Below, one piece after another: positions 13,070-22,615 of a stretch of 25,447 bases of DNA. The position numbers and the translations under genes were made by a program. The notes beneath the pieces are model-generated. The model made no database searches, had not been told where the DNA came from, and saw nothing but the letters and a program-made list of their open reading frames with translations. Origin of the DNA: CALMKX01 sp044869955 (GTDB lineage: Bacteria; Acidobacteriota; Thermoanaerobaculia; Multivoradales; SZUA-115); the NCBI GenBank assembly GCA_044869955.1, contig JBIOYC010000268.1, forward strand, positions 1 through 25,447. The letters are read 5' to 3'. How positions within the stretch are numbered: the first letter of the stretch is position 1; every line of letters begins with the position of its first letter.

Positions 13070-14806
13070 TCAGCCTCCCAGCAAGGATTCGTTCCCGTCG
13101 GCGAGGATGCGGACCAATTCCTCCTGGAAGTAGTCCCGAGACGCTCGCACGTCCGGGTGGATCCGCTCCTCGTACATCTTGCGCGAGCGTTCGATCTCCT
13201 CGCGCAGCCGAGAGAGGATGTCCTGCTGCCGCTTGCCCTCGTCGATCTCCTCCTCGTTGTAGAGGCGGATCTCGCTGACCAGGAGCCGGGCCAGGCGGCG
13301 GCCTTCCTCGTGCAGGGCAGGATCTCCGCCCGCAGCCGAGTGACCCGGCGAGAAGGCGGTGCCACGGCCCAGGAAGTCCGAGGGAGGTGCGACCTCGACG
13401 TTGCCAGGACGGGAGGGGGGGCGTTCGGTCGGCCAGGGTCGTGCGGCAGGCTCCAATCCGGGCACGGCGGCGGTGTCGGCCGGCGGCTCGGAGGACGGCC
13501 GGTGCAGCAAGACCGTCTCGTCGCCGCTGACGTCCAGGCTCGAGGCGGGGAATCCCACGGTGGCGAGACCGGGCCCGCCGACGGAGATCGGCGGTGTACT
13601 GGGCGGCTCGGGCGTGAAGACCGGGGGCTCCGGGACCGGCTCCGGCGGTGGAGCCGGGGCTTCGACGTGGACCTCGGGGTCCCAGGTGGAAGAGGGCTGC
13701 CAGTCAGGCTCGAGCATGACGGCCGGCTCAGGCTCGAAGGCTGGCTCGGGCTCGAAGGTCGGCTCGAACGCCGGCAGCGGGAGCTCCACCGGCGGTTCGA
13801 ACGCCACCTCCTCGGCGGCTTCGACCTCTGCTTCGGGCGCCGGTGGCTCGGCTTCTTCGACCTCTTCTTCGGGAAGCGAGATCGGTGTCTCCCAGGCGAG
13901 GCCACCCGTCTCTTCGTGAGCGATCACCGGGCCGCTCCACGGCTCGAGCTCGCCGGGGGCCGCCGCCTCGAAGGGCTCCTCGATGGCGACTTCTTCCTCT
14001 ACGGCGGGCTCCTCGACCTCCTCGGCGACGGCCGGGGCCGTGGCGACAACGGCGGCCGCCTCCCACAGCTCGAGGGATCGGCCGCTCGGTGCGTCGGGCT
14101 CATCGCTGCGATAGAGGGCCGGGCTCACGGTCCGCCCCCGCAGCGGCAACAGCTCGATCGCCTGCGCGGCGGCGGCGGCGAGCAACTGGAGAGCGTCGGC
14201 GTTGATCTCGGCGCTGTCGCCGATGCGGTCGGCGTAGAGCAAGGCGGCGAGGCGATCGTCGAGCACCAGCGGCACCACCAGGGCCTCGTGGGGCACCGTG
14301 CTCTCGAGGTAGCTGGCGAACCGGGCCGCCTCGTGGGAGCCCAGCACCTGGGCTCCGCTGCCGTCGAGCTGGCGGGCCAGGGCGGGGTTTTCGGAGTAAG
14401 ACATCGGAGCGCGCTCGAGCGAAGAGGCGAGATCCTCGAAGCCGATCGCCTCCCAGGCCACCGCCCCCTCCGGACGGGTCAGGAAGATCGCCAGCCGAGA
14501 GGCATGCCGGGCCCCCCGCTCGAGCAGGGCGTGCAGCACCTCGCGCTGGGAGCGTGCGGCGTCGATCACCTTCCAGTCCTCGCGCAGTGCGGCCAGGGTC
14601 TCACCGCCGTCCTTGGCGCGGGCGGCCGCGGCGATGGCGAGGAGGTCTTCCTCACCGAGGATGGTGGCGGGAACGAAGGAAGGTAACGAGCGGAGGCGCT
14701 CCTCGAAGTCGGTGCGCAGGCCCTCGAGCGCCTCGCGCACGGAGTCTGCGATCTGCCGATCGAGTTGCCGGATCTTCTCGGTGAAACCCAGGTCCTGGGG
14801 CGCCAT
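13070..14806 (-). CDS. GAF-like domain protein with acidic Pro/Glu linker and conserved C-terminal helical module
   Basis: A 578-residue cytoplasmic protein. Residues about 8-45 form a short coiled coil. Residues about 85-220 resemble a GAF domain: helix SQREVLHALLERGARH, strand SRLAIFLTRPEGAVAWEAIGF, then LVVPLVLDDRLAALLYADR and a closing helix. Residues about 225-490 are low complexity, rich in Glu, Pro and Ala, with FEPEP repeats, and are probably disordered. Residues about 505-578 form a conserved-looking helical module (RRLARLLVSEIRLYNEEEIDEG, ERSRKMYEERI, ASRDYFQEELVRILADG) that I associate with uncharacterised multi-domain proteins in Acidobacteriota and deltaproteobacteria. A GGGAGG ribosome site 8 nt before the ATG and a strong promoter support the start. 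Signal sensing and partner binding is plausible, but no output domain is recognisable. Confidence 0.75.
   Translation of the reverse strand: MAPQDLGFTEKIRQLDRQIADSVREALEGLRTDFEERLRSLPSFVPATILGEEDLLAIAAAARAKDGGETLAALREDWKVIDAARSQREVLHALLERGARHASRLAIFLTRPEGAVAWEAIGFEDLASSLERAPMSYSENPALARQLDGSGAQVLGSHEAARFASYLESTVPHEALVVPLVLDDRLAALLYADRIGDSAEINADALQLLAAAAAQAIELLPLRGRTVSPALYRSDEPDAPSGRSLELWEAAAVVATAPAVAEEVEEPAVEEEVAIEEPFEAAAPGELEPWSGPVIAHEETGGLAWETPISLPEEEVEEAEPPAPEAEVEAAEEVAFEPPVELPLPAFEPTFEPEPAFEPEPAVMLEPDWQPSSTWDPEVHVEAPAPPPEPVPEPPVFTPEPPSTPPISVGGPGLATVGFPASSLDVSGDETVLLHRPSSEPPADTAAVPGLEPAARPWPTERPPSRPGNVEVAPPSDFLGRGTAFSPGHSAAGGDPALHEEGRRLARLLVSEIRLYNEEEIDEGKRQQDILSRLREEIERSRKMYEERIHPDVRASRDYFQEELVRILADGNESLLGG
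13725..13770. repeat. 18-bp imperfect tandem repeat coding for FEPEPA-type units
   Basis: Two 18-bp units (13725-13742 and 13743-13760, starting GGCTCAGGCTCGAAGG and GGCTCGGGCTCGAAGG) and a partial third lie in the linker of the GAF protein. In the protein (minus strand) they give PTFEPEPAFEPEPA. The surrounding linker is related but less regular. Confidence 0.6.
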
Positions 14807-14855
14807 GGTGCAACCTCCCGCTGAGGCTCGATGAAGGGCTTCCCTGAAGTTCGGG

Positions 14856-14885
14856 ATTATTCCCCCGGCCCCTCCGCGGTGTCAA
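14856..14885 (-). promoter_or_regulatory. Sigma-70 promoter of the GAF-domain gene
   Basis: On the minus strand: -35 TTGACA (14885-14880, 6/6), 18-bp spacer, -10 AATAAT (14861-14856, 5/6). The predicted leader is about 40 nt and contains the GGGAGG ribosome site. It diverges from rpsU. Confidence 0.75.
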
Positions 14886-14974
14886 GCAAGGGAGCACCGG
14901 AAAGTCTTCTGCGATCGCTACTTAGCCGCCCCTCCCGCGGGCTGGTCCCGGGTCAAGGGGTGTCGCAGCCGGTC

Positions 14975-15008
14975 TTGACTTTGGCGGGGCGCTTGGGGAG
15001 ACTAGCCT
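14975..15008 (+). promoter_or_regulatory. Probable rpsU operon promoter
   Basis: TTGACT at 14975-14980 would be a good -35, but 18 bp on the -10 is poor (AGACTA). Alternatively TTGGCG (14981-14986), 16-bp spacer and TAGCCT (15003-15008) form a consistent pair. One of these very probably drives the rpsU-mutS2-dnaG-rpoD operon; the exact boxes are uncertain. Confidence 0.45.
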
Positions 15009-15009
15009 G

Positions 15010-15027
15010 TCCGAGCTTTCCCTCGGA
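15010..15027 (+). promoter_or_regulatory. Small hairpin in the rpsU leader
   Basis: TCCGAG and CTCGGA form a 6-bp stem with a 6-nt loop, right at the predicted 5' end of the rpsU mRNA and about 44 nt before the start codon. It could protect the 5' end or play a regulatory role; this is only a structural observation. Confidence 0.3.
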
Positions 15028-15070
15028 AGCCAAGAGTACCAAGCCAGGTCGGAAGTGAGGTGATACACCA

Positions 15071-15280
15071 GTGCCGGTCGTTCACGTGCGCGAGGACGAG
15101 AGCTTCGAGAACGCCCTCCGCCGCTTCAAGCGCAAGGTGGAGAAGGCGGGAATCCTGACCGAGCTCCGCAAGCGCCAGCATTTCGAGAAGCCCTCGGTCA
15201 AGCGCAAGCGCAAGGCGATCCAGGCGCGCAAGAAGATCGCGCGCAAGGTCGCCGAGGAGAAGAAATCGGGGCTTTCCTAA
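15071..15280 (+). CDS. rpsU: 30S ribosomal protein S21
   Basis: A 69-residue, very basic protein matching bS21: PVVHVREDESFENALRRFKRKVEKAGILTELRKRQHFEKPS, followed by a Lys/Arg-rich tail. S21 joins the 30S subunit near the anti-Shine-Dalgarno end of 16S rRNA and helps initiation. The start is GTG at 15071, preceded by GAGGTGA about 9 nt upstream. It is the first gene of a macromolecular-synthesis operon and is followed by a strong intrinsic terminator, which should make rpsU mRNA far more abundant than the distal part, as in Escherichia coli. The C-terminal extension (about residues 59-69) is slightly longer than in short S21 forms. Confidence 0.97.
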   Translation: MPVVHVREDESFENALRRFKRKVEKAGILTELRKRQHFEKPSVKRKRKAIQARKKIARKVAEEKKSGLS

Positions 15281-15316
15281 GCCTCCTCGACCTGTCTCGA
15301 TCTTTCGAGCGAACCC

Positions 15317-15345
15317 GGGCGGAGCCTCACGGCTCCGCCCTTTTC
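15317..15345 (+). terminator. Intrinsic terminator between rpsU and mutS2
   Basis: A perfect 10-bp stem GGGCGGAGCC / GGCTCCGCCC with TCAC loop (15317-15340) is followed by TTTT. It lies 36 bp after rpsU and 25 bp before mutS2. The short T-run suggests partial read-through, fitting attenuation of the downstream operon. Confidence 0.85.
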
Positions 15346-15365
15346 GTCTGTGCCCGGTCGACCCC

Positions 15366-17792
15366 GTGAGCCAACCCGCTCCCAGCGCCGCCGCCCAGGT
15401 GACCGCCTCGCGATCGCGAGGAATCGCCTCCGCCGCCACCGCGGCAGCCCTCGAGCTGCCCAGCTTGCTCGCCGTGCTCGCCGAGCTCGCCGCGACCGAC
15501 CTCGGACGCGCCCGCGCTCTCGGTCTGGTGCCCCAGCAGGATCCCGAAGAGCTCGGCCTGCGCCGCCAGCGTTACGAGGAGGCGAGGCTCCTGCTCGCCG
15601 AGCGGCGTCTGGTCGGCTCCTTCGAGTTCTCCCTCGAGCAGCTGCTCGACGATGTCGCGGCGGGTCGTCCGTCGAACCTGGGCCTCGCGCTGGTGCGCCT
15701 GGCAGACCTTCTCCGTGACTCGGACGAGCTGGCCAGGCGCATCCGCGAGGCCGCCCCTCCCACTCCCCGCCTGGCCGAGCTGGCCGCCGAGCTTCCCGAC
15801 TTCTCATCTCTCCTCAAGGGCATCGACCGCAAGCTCGATCGCCGGGGTGAGGTACGCGAGGACGCGAGCCCCCGGCTTGCCGCCCTGCGCGGCCGCATCC
15901 GCGGCCTGCGCGAAGGTCTCTATGGCCACTTGCGCCGCCATCTCGAGGCCCAGCCGGAGGTCTACTCCGAAGAGACCGTGCCGATGCGCGGGGGTCGGCT
16001 GGTGCTCGTCCTCGCGGCCGGTTCGCGGGGGCGGGTGCCGGGCCTCGTCCATGGTCGCTCGGCGACCGGCAAGAGCTTCTACTTCGAGCCGCTGGAGGTC
16101 GTCGAGTCGAACAACGACCTGCAGAGCGCCTCCGAGGAGGAGGAGGCCGAACGCCAGCGCATCCTGCTCGAGCTGTTGGCCGCGGTGCGGGCCGACCTGC
16201 CTGGCCTCGAGGCCCACGCCGCCTTCCTCGCCGAGCTCGACTTGCTGCAAGCGATGGGGCGTTTCGCCGACGTCGCCAACGCTCGACTGGCCGAGATCGC
16301 CGAGCCGGGCGAGCTGATCCTGGTGGCGGCACGGCATCCCCTGCTGGACCCCTCGCTGGCGCCCCTGCGCCAGCAAGCGCTCGAAGCGACCGGCCACGAG
16401 AAGCCGGTCGTCCCCCTCGACCTGGAGCTCACCCGCAACCGCCGCGCCCTGGTGGTCACCGGTCCCAACGCCGGCGGCAAGACGGTGGTGCTCAAGACCG
16501 TCGGCCTGCTGGCTCTGGCCCATCAATGCGGACTGCCGGTTCCCGCGGGCGCCGGCAGCCGCCTGCCGCCGTTGTCGGCCGCCGTCGCGGCGGTCGGCGA
16601 CGAGCAGGACCTGCTCGCCGATCGCTCGACGTTCAGCGGCCGTCTGCTACGGCTCAAGGAGGCCTGGGAGGCGGCCGGACCGGACAGCCTGGTCCTGATC
16701 GACGAGCTGGGCTCCGGCACCGACCCCGAGGAGGGAGCGGCTCTCGCCGTGTCCCTGCTCGAGGCGCTGCTCGAGAAGGGCGGCCTCGCCCTCATCACCA
16801 CCCATCTGACGCCGCTGGCCGCAGCGGCCCTGGAGCTGCCCGGGGCCACCTGCGCCGCGATGGAGTTCGACCCGACGACGGGTGCGCCGACCTACCACCT
16901 CCTGCCCGGCCCGCCGGGCGGCAGCGAAGCCCTCGCCCTGGCCCGGCGCCTCGGTCTACCCCGTGAATGGCTCGATCGCGCCGAGGCCCGCCTCGGCAGG
17001 GAGCATCGCGATCTGCGGCGGCTGCTGACCGAGCTCGAACGAGTGCGCGCCGAGCTCGCCGCCGAGCGCTCCCGCCTGGCCGCCGAGGCCAGTGCCCAGG
17101 AGCTGGTGAGCGCCCGACTCGAGCGGGAGCGCACGGCCCTGGAAGCGGAGCGCAAGAGCGTGGCCCGCCAGACGAAGGCTGAGCTCGAGGCCTTCCGGGT
17201 GGAAACCCGCAAGAAGCTGCGCGACGAGGTGGCCCGCCTGAGGTCGGAGCTCGAGGCCGGCCGGCGGCGGGGTCTCGAGGCCGAGGCGGAACAGCGGCTG
17301 TTCGAGGCGGCGCCGGTGATCGTCGAGCCCACACCGGCGGCGGCGCTGCCCGCGGTGGTCGGCCAGCCGGTGCGGCACCGCGGACTGGGCTGGCAGGGAG
17401 TGCTCGAGAAGGTCAGCGGCGGCAAGGCCGAGGTGCTGGTCAAGGGCAAGCGGGTGCGCTGCGACCTTGCCGACCTCGACGGTCTCCCCGGCGGACCCGC
17501 CCGCGCGCCCAGGCCCGAGGTCCACACCGACGAGCGCGAGGCCGCGAGCGAGCTGCATCTGCTCGGCCGGGGGATCGACGACGCCTTGCTGGAGCTCGAC
17601 ACCTACCTCGACCAGGCCCTGCTCTCGCCAGCCAACGAGGTGCGGGTGGTCCACGGCCATGGCTCGGGGCGCCTGCGCGACGCGGTGAGGGAGTTCCTGC
17701 GCCGGCACCCGGCGGTGGCGGCGAGCCGTCCCGGGGCGCCGTCGGAAGGCGGCAACGGCGCCACCGTGGTGACCTTGCGCACCGACCGCTGA
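15366..17792 (+). CDS. mutS2: MutS2 family ATPase/nuclease
   Basis: An 808-residue MutS-like protein lacking the N-terminal mismatch-recognition domain. After a Pro/Ala-rich N-terminus come the helical core and lever (residues about 30-340). The ATPase has Walker A TGPNAGGKT (about 365-373), the STFSGRL helix and Walker B LVLIDELGSGTDPEEG (from about 442). A coiled-coil arm (about 540-655) leads to a KOW-like beta segment and a C-terminal Smr domain (about 725-795) with ELHLLGRGIDDAL and VVHGHGSGRLRDAV. MutS2 has been linked to suppression of recombination and, in Bacillus, to splitting of collided ribosomes. The start is GTG at 15366, with no clear ribosome site. It sits between rpsU and dnaG, with 12 bp to dnaG, so it is part of that operon. 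Confidence 0.93.
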   Translation: MSQPAPSAAAQVTASRSRGIASAATAAALELPSLLAVLAELAATDLGRARALGLVPQQDPEELGLRRQRYEEARLLLAERRLVGSFEFSLEQLLDDVAAGRPSNLGLALVRLADLLRDSDELARRIREAAPPTPRLAELAAELPDFSSLLKGIDRKLDRRGEVREDASPRLAALRGRIRGLREGLYGHLRRHLEAQPEVYSEETVPMRGGRLVLVLAAGSRGRVPGLVHGRSATGKSFYFEPLEVVESNNDLQSASEEEEAERQRILLELLAAVRADLPGLEAHAAFLAELDLLQAMGRFADVANARLAEIAEPGELILVAARHPLLDPSLAPLRQQALEATGHEKPVVPLDLELTRNRRALVVTGPNAGGKTVVLKTVGLLALAHQCGLPVPAGAGSRLPPLSAAVAAVGDEQDLLADRSTFSGRLLRLKEAWEAAGPDSLVLIDELGSGTDPEEGAALAVSLLEALLEKGGLALITTHLTPLAAAALELPGATCAAMEFDPTTGAPTYHLLPGPPGGSEALALARRLGLPREWLDRAEARLGREHRDLRRLLTELERVRAELAAERSRLAAEASAQELVSARLERERTALEAERKSVARQTKAELEAFRVETRKKLRDEVARLRSELEAGRRRGLEAEAEQRLFEAAPVIVEPTPAAALPAVVGQPVRHRGLGWQGVLEKVSGGKAEVLVKGKRVRCDLADLDGLPGGPARAPRPEVHTDEREAASELHLLGRGIDDALLELDTYLDQALLSPANEVRVVHGHGSGRLRDAVREFLRRHPAVAASRPGAPSEGGNGATVVTLRTDR

Positions 17793-17804
17793 ACGAGGCC
17801 GTCG

Positions 17805-19598
17805 ATGCGCAACGTCCAGCTCACCCCTCAGCTCATCCAGGCCGTCCGGGACGCCGCGGACGTCGTCGCCGTGGCCTCGGACCATTGCCGCCTCACTCGC
17901 CGGGGCCAGAAGTGGACGGGGCTGTGCCCGATCCACAAGGAGAAGACGCCGTCCTTCCACGTCGACCCGGGCCAGGGCTTCTTCTATTGCTTCGGCTGCG
18001 GAGCCGGGGGCGACGCCATCAAGCTCCACATGCTGACCACGGGCGACGACTTCCCGGCCGCGATCGAGGCCCTGGCCCTCCGCTTCGGCATCCCCCTGCC
18101 CACCACCACGCAGGGTAGGGACCGCGAAGGCCCGGATCGGGGCCGGGAACGGGCCCTCGAGGCCGCCTTCGAATTCTTCCGGCGCACCCTGGCCCGCTCC
18201 CCCGTGGCAAGGACCTATCTCGAGCGGCGCAAGGTCGGGGACGAGATGGTGGAGCGCTTTGGCCTCGGCTACGCCCCCGACGACTGGCGCAGCCTGCTGA
18301 CCGCGCTCGAGGGCAAGATCCCCCTGCGCGATCTCGAGGCCGCCGGCCTGGTGGCGAAGAGCGAGAAGGCCGAGCGACCTTACGACCGCTTCCGGCACCG
18401 GCTGATCTTCCCCATCCATACGGCGTCGGGCCGGCTGGTGGGCTTCGGCGGGCGGACCCTGGGCGACGATCGGGCGAAGTACGTCAACACTGCGGAGACC
18501 GAGGACTTCCACAAGGGCCGACTGCTCTACGGTCTCCACCTCGCCAAGAAAGCGGCGCGGGAGGAGGGCCGGCTGCTGCTGGTGGAGGGCTATTTCGACG
18601 TCGTCTCGTCCGTGGCCGCGGGCGCCGAGGCCGCCGTCGCCAGCATGGGCACGGCCCTGACCGGCGAGCAGGCTCGCCTGGCAGCTCGCTATGCCGAGGA
18701 GGTGATCGTCGGCTACGACGGCGACGAGGCCGGGGAGACCGCATTCCGGCGGGCCCTGCCGATCCTGCTCGCCGAGGGCCTCTCGGTACGGCGGGCGCGT
18801 TTCGGCGCCGGACATGACCCCGACTCGCTGCGCCTGGAAGCGGGAGAGGCAGCCGTGGCAGGCGCCGTGGCGGCGGCGGCAGATGGCATTCTGCTCGAGG
18901 TCGGCCGGCTGACCGGACCGGAGGCGCTGGCCACTCCTCATGCTCAGGCCAAGGCGGCCTCGGCCGTGGCCGATCTGCTCAAAGCGATCCCGGACTCGAT
19001 CGTCCGCCTGGGCTACAGCCGCCGGGCCGCCGAGCGACTGGGCACCCCTCTCGAGCTTCTGCTCGAGCGCATGGGGCCGACCCGGGGCACCGTGTCACCC
19101 CCGCGCTCCCCCGCGCCACCGAAGCCCTCCGGCCCACGTTTGGTGCGCAATCTCGAGGAGCAAGTGCTGGAGCTGCTGCTCTCGGGAGCCGTGCTGCCCC
19201 CGTCTCTGGAGGAGCTTCCTGCCCCCGAGGTCTTCTGGGATCCACCCTGCCGGAATATCTTCGGGGCCTTTTGTCGTCTATATAGGGAAGAAGGGCGAGC
19301 GCCGCGCGGCCTCGAGCTTGCCCCTCTTCTCGAAGGAGACGACGCCTCGGTTGCTCGCCTTGCGCAACTTGTGCTAGAAAGCCCGAATACCTCCAGCGCG
19401 GAGGGGCTACCCACTCTTCTCGACCACTTGGGCCACAGATGGCGGGAGAAGAAGATCGAGGGGCTCGCGCGCGAGATCGAGGATGCCGGGCGCCGCGGAG
19501 ACCACGAGCGTCAGGCGCGTCTCATTCAGGAAAAAATGGAACTGAGTCGGAGGCACCACTTCCGGCGCCGCGACCGCCCCATCGGGGGCGTGCGCTGA
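17805..19598 (+). CDS. dnaG: DNA primase
   Basis: A 597-residue bacterial primase that makes RNA primers for replication. The N-terminal CHC2 zinc domain has Cys41, His44, Cys62 and Cys65 in LCPIHKEKTPSFHVDPGQG...FYCFGCGAGGD. The catalytic core follows, with ERFGLGYAPDDW and FGGRTLGDDRAKYVNTAET. The Toprim domain has Glu261 in LLVEGYFDVV and Asp305/Asp307 in GYDGDEAG. The C-terminal part (from about residue 445) is the helicase-interacting helical domain. Length is close to E. coli DnaG (581). The ATG follows mutS2 by 12 bp, with GAGG about 8 nt upstream. The last ~350 bp are less GC-rich than the rest and contain a candidate internal promoter for rpoD. Confidence 0.97.
   Translation: MRNVQLTPQLIQAVRDAADVVAVASDHCRLTRRGQKWTGLCPIHKEKTPSFHVDPGQGFFYCFGCGAGGDAIKLHMLTTGDDFPAAIEALALRFGIPLPTTTQGRDREGPDRGRERALEAAFEFFRRTLARSPVARTYLERRKVGDEMVERFGLGYAPDDWRSLLTALEGKIPLRDLEAAGLVAKSEKAERPYDRFRHRLIFPIHTASGRLVGFGGRTLGDDRAKYVNTAETEDFHKGRLLYGLHLAKKAAREEGRLLLVEGYFDVVSSVAAGAEAAVASMGTALTGEQARLAARYAEEVIVGYDGDEAGETAFRRALPILLAEGLSVRRARFGAGHDPDSLRLEAGEAAVAGAVAAAADGILLEVGRLTGPEALATPHAQAKAASAVADLLKAIPDSIVRLGYSRRAAERLGTPLELLLERMGPTRGTVSPPRSPAPPKPSGPRLVRNLEEQVLELLLSGAVLPPSLEELPAPEVFWDPPCRNIFGAFCRLYREEGRAPRGLELAPLLEGDDASVARLAQLVLESPNTSSAEGLPTLLDHLGHRWREKKIEGLAREIEDAGRRGDHERQARLIQEKMELSRRHHFRRRDRPIGGVR
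19351..19380 (+). promoter_or_regulatory. Candidate internal promoter for rpoD inside dnaG
   Basis: TTGCTC (19351-19356), 18-bp spacer and TAGAAA (19375-19380) lie within the 3' part of dnaG, about 280 bp before rpoD. The -35 is weak (3/6), the -10 fair (4/6). The spacer equals that of the tRNA-Asn and GAF promoters in this window. Confidence 0.3.
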
Positions 19599-19661
19599 GC
19601 GACGTGGCGGTGTCTTCCTCGAGGCCGAACGGCTAGGCCACGAGCCAGCAGGAGACGATTC

Positions 19662-21374
<1,713 letters not shown>

Positions 21375-21379
21375 ATCCC

Positions 21380-21405
21380 GAGCGCCGGCCGTACGGCCGG
21401 CGCTC
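21380..21405. terminator. 26-bp perfect palindrome after rpoD, likely transcription terminator
   Basis: GAGCGCCGGCC-GTAC-GGCCGGCGCTC forms an 11-bp GC-rich stem with a GTAC loop, 6 bp after the rpoD stop. The following TCTAGTTTC is only mildly T-rich. It lies between two convergent genes and could stop transcription from both sides. Confidence 0.6.
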
Positions 21406-21412
21406 TCTAGTT

Positions 21413-22615
21413 TCAGAAGGTCGAAGAGGCGCCCCCGCCACCCATCTCGCCGCCGCCACCGCGGAAGGCGGGAGGCTCCTCGGTCGTGGAGCGAGCCTCC
21501 GGCGCCAGCACGGCGGCGGTGGCCGCGACCTCGATCGGCTGCCGGTCGGTGTCGAGGTCGAAGAGAAGCCCGGCGGTGAAGCCCCTGCGCTGCCGCTCCG
21601 CTCCGACCTCGAGCCAGCGGCGAAGGCCCAGCACTCCGAGGACCAGCGCTCCCCCAGCCAGAACCAGGTCCGCCCACACCGGCAGCAGATGCCGGTAGTG
21701 GTGGAAGGTCACCAGCGAGGCGGCCGTCGCCGCCAGGCCAAGCCCCAGCAGCCAGCGCCGGCGAGCGCGTACCCCGAGAGCCAGAAGGCCGACCGGGAGC
21801 AGGGCGGTGCCCAGGACAGACAGCCATCGCCACACCGGGCTCGGCCTCGCCTCGCCCGTCCTTGGCCCGCCGAGGTCACCGAGCTTCTCCACCAAGCCGC
21901 TGTCGAACGAGCCCAGGTGGACAGCGAGGTAGACCGCGACCATGGCCACCCCGGCGGCGACGAGCAGGGCGCGGCGGTGGGCGGGGGCAAGCTCGGTCCG
22001 ACTCTCGAAGCGCACGGCGACGCCCAGGAGCATCAGCCCGGCGAGGACCCACACCAGCCGGGGCGTCGGCTGACGGGCCAGGAGCAGCAGCGTGGAACCC
22101 GTGGCGACACTCGCGAGCAGGGCGGAGCCCCACCGCCACGAGGCCAGGCCGCAGTACAGAGCCGTGCTGCCGAGCACCCACCAGACCAGGGTGCCACCGT
22201 CGAGATCGAGCGTGTCCTCAGCGATCCAGAAGGCGAGCCCGATCAGGAAGGCCGGGGCGAGCAGGGCCGTCGCCTCCTCGGCGCCGGCCTGGGCGCGACG
22301 CAGTCGCCCGGTCTGGATCTCGGTGAGCGCACTGAGGCCGAGGCCGAAGAGGAGCAGGATCGGCGTCATCGGCGCGGCGCTCTGTCCGAACGGCTCGAAC
22401 AGGAGCACGGCGAAGCCGAAGGCAGCCTGGACGGCGAGGAAGGTGAAAACAAACAACAGCACCCGGAAGGTCCGAGACACCCGAGCCCGGTCATCCGGGA
22501 AGGCGGCCTCGATCGCCGCCAGCTGCTCCTGCGAGATCAGCATTGCGCGGTGCCAGCCGCGAGCGGCCTCCCGGACCTCCTGGGCTCGGTCGGCGACGGC
22601 GACCTCGGGCCTCAC
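21413..22615 (-). CDS. Multi-pass membrane protein coupled to the DUF2157 gene
   Basis: A 400-residue protein with a short soluble N-terminus (LISQEQLAAIEAAFPDDRARVSRTFR) followed by about ten hydrophobic helices. The tail is hydrophilic and ends in a glycine-rich run (FRGGGGEMGGGGASSTF). I would place it near DUF4401-type membrane proteins, which are usually paired with DUF2157 proteins, but no motif proves this. The GTG at 22615 is chosen because it overlaps the DUF2157 stop (GTGA). The glycine-rich end resembles the tails of TPM-domain membrane proteins, though there is no TPM domain. Function unknown; inner membrane. Confidence 0.7.
   Translation of the reverse strand: MRPEVAVADRAQEVREAARGWHRAMLISQEQLAAIEAAFPDDRARVSRTFRVLLFVFTFLAVQAAFGFAVLLFEPFGQSAAPMTPILLLFGLGLSALTEIQTGRLRRAQAGAEEATALLAPAFLIGLAFWIAEDTLDLDGGTLVWWVLGSTALYCGLASWRWGSALLASVATGSTLLLLARQPTPRLVWVLAGLMLLGVAVRFESRTELAPAHRRALLVAAGVAMVAVYLAVHLGSFDSGLVEKLGDLGGPRTGEARPSPVWRWLSVLGTALLPVGLLALGVRARRRWLLGLGLAATAASLVTFHHYRHLLPVWADLVLAGGALVLGVLGLRRWLEVGAERQRRGFTAGLLFDLDTDRQPIEVAATAAVLAPEARSTTEEPPAFRGGGGEMGGGGASSTF

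Noticed and set aside
13725..13770. CRISPR-like repeat
   Set aside because: Units are adjacent, without spacers, and code for a protein linker.
13157..14686. 509-codon open frame on the plus strand opposite the GAF gene
   Set aside because: Gly/Arg-rich mirror of the linker region; the minus-strand frame has a promoter, ribosome site and recognisable domains.
16956..18941. 661-codon open frame on the minus strand across mutS2 and dnaG
   Set aside because: It is antisense to two certain genes, with Gln/Gly/His-rich nonsense composition typical of GC-rich shadow frames.
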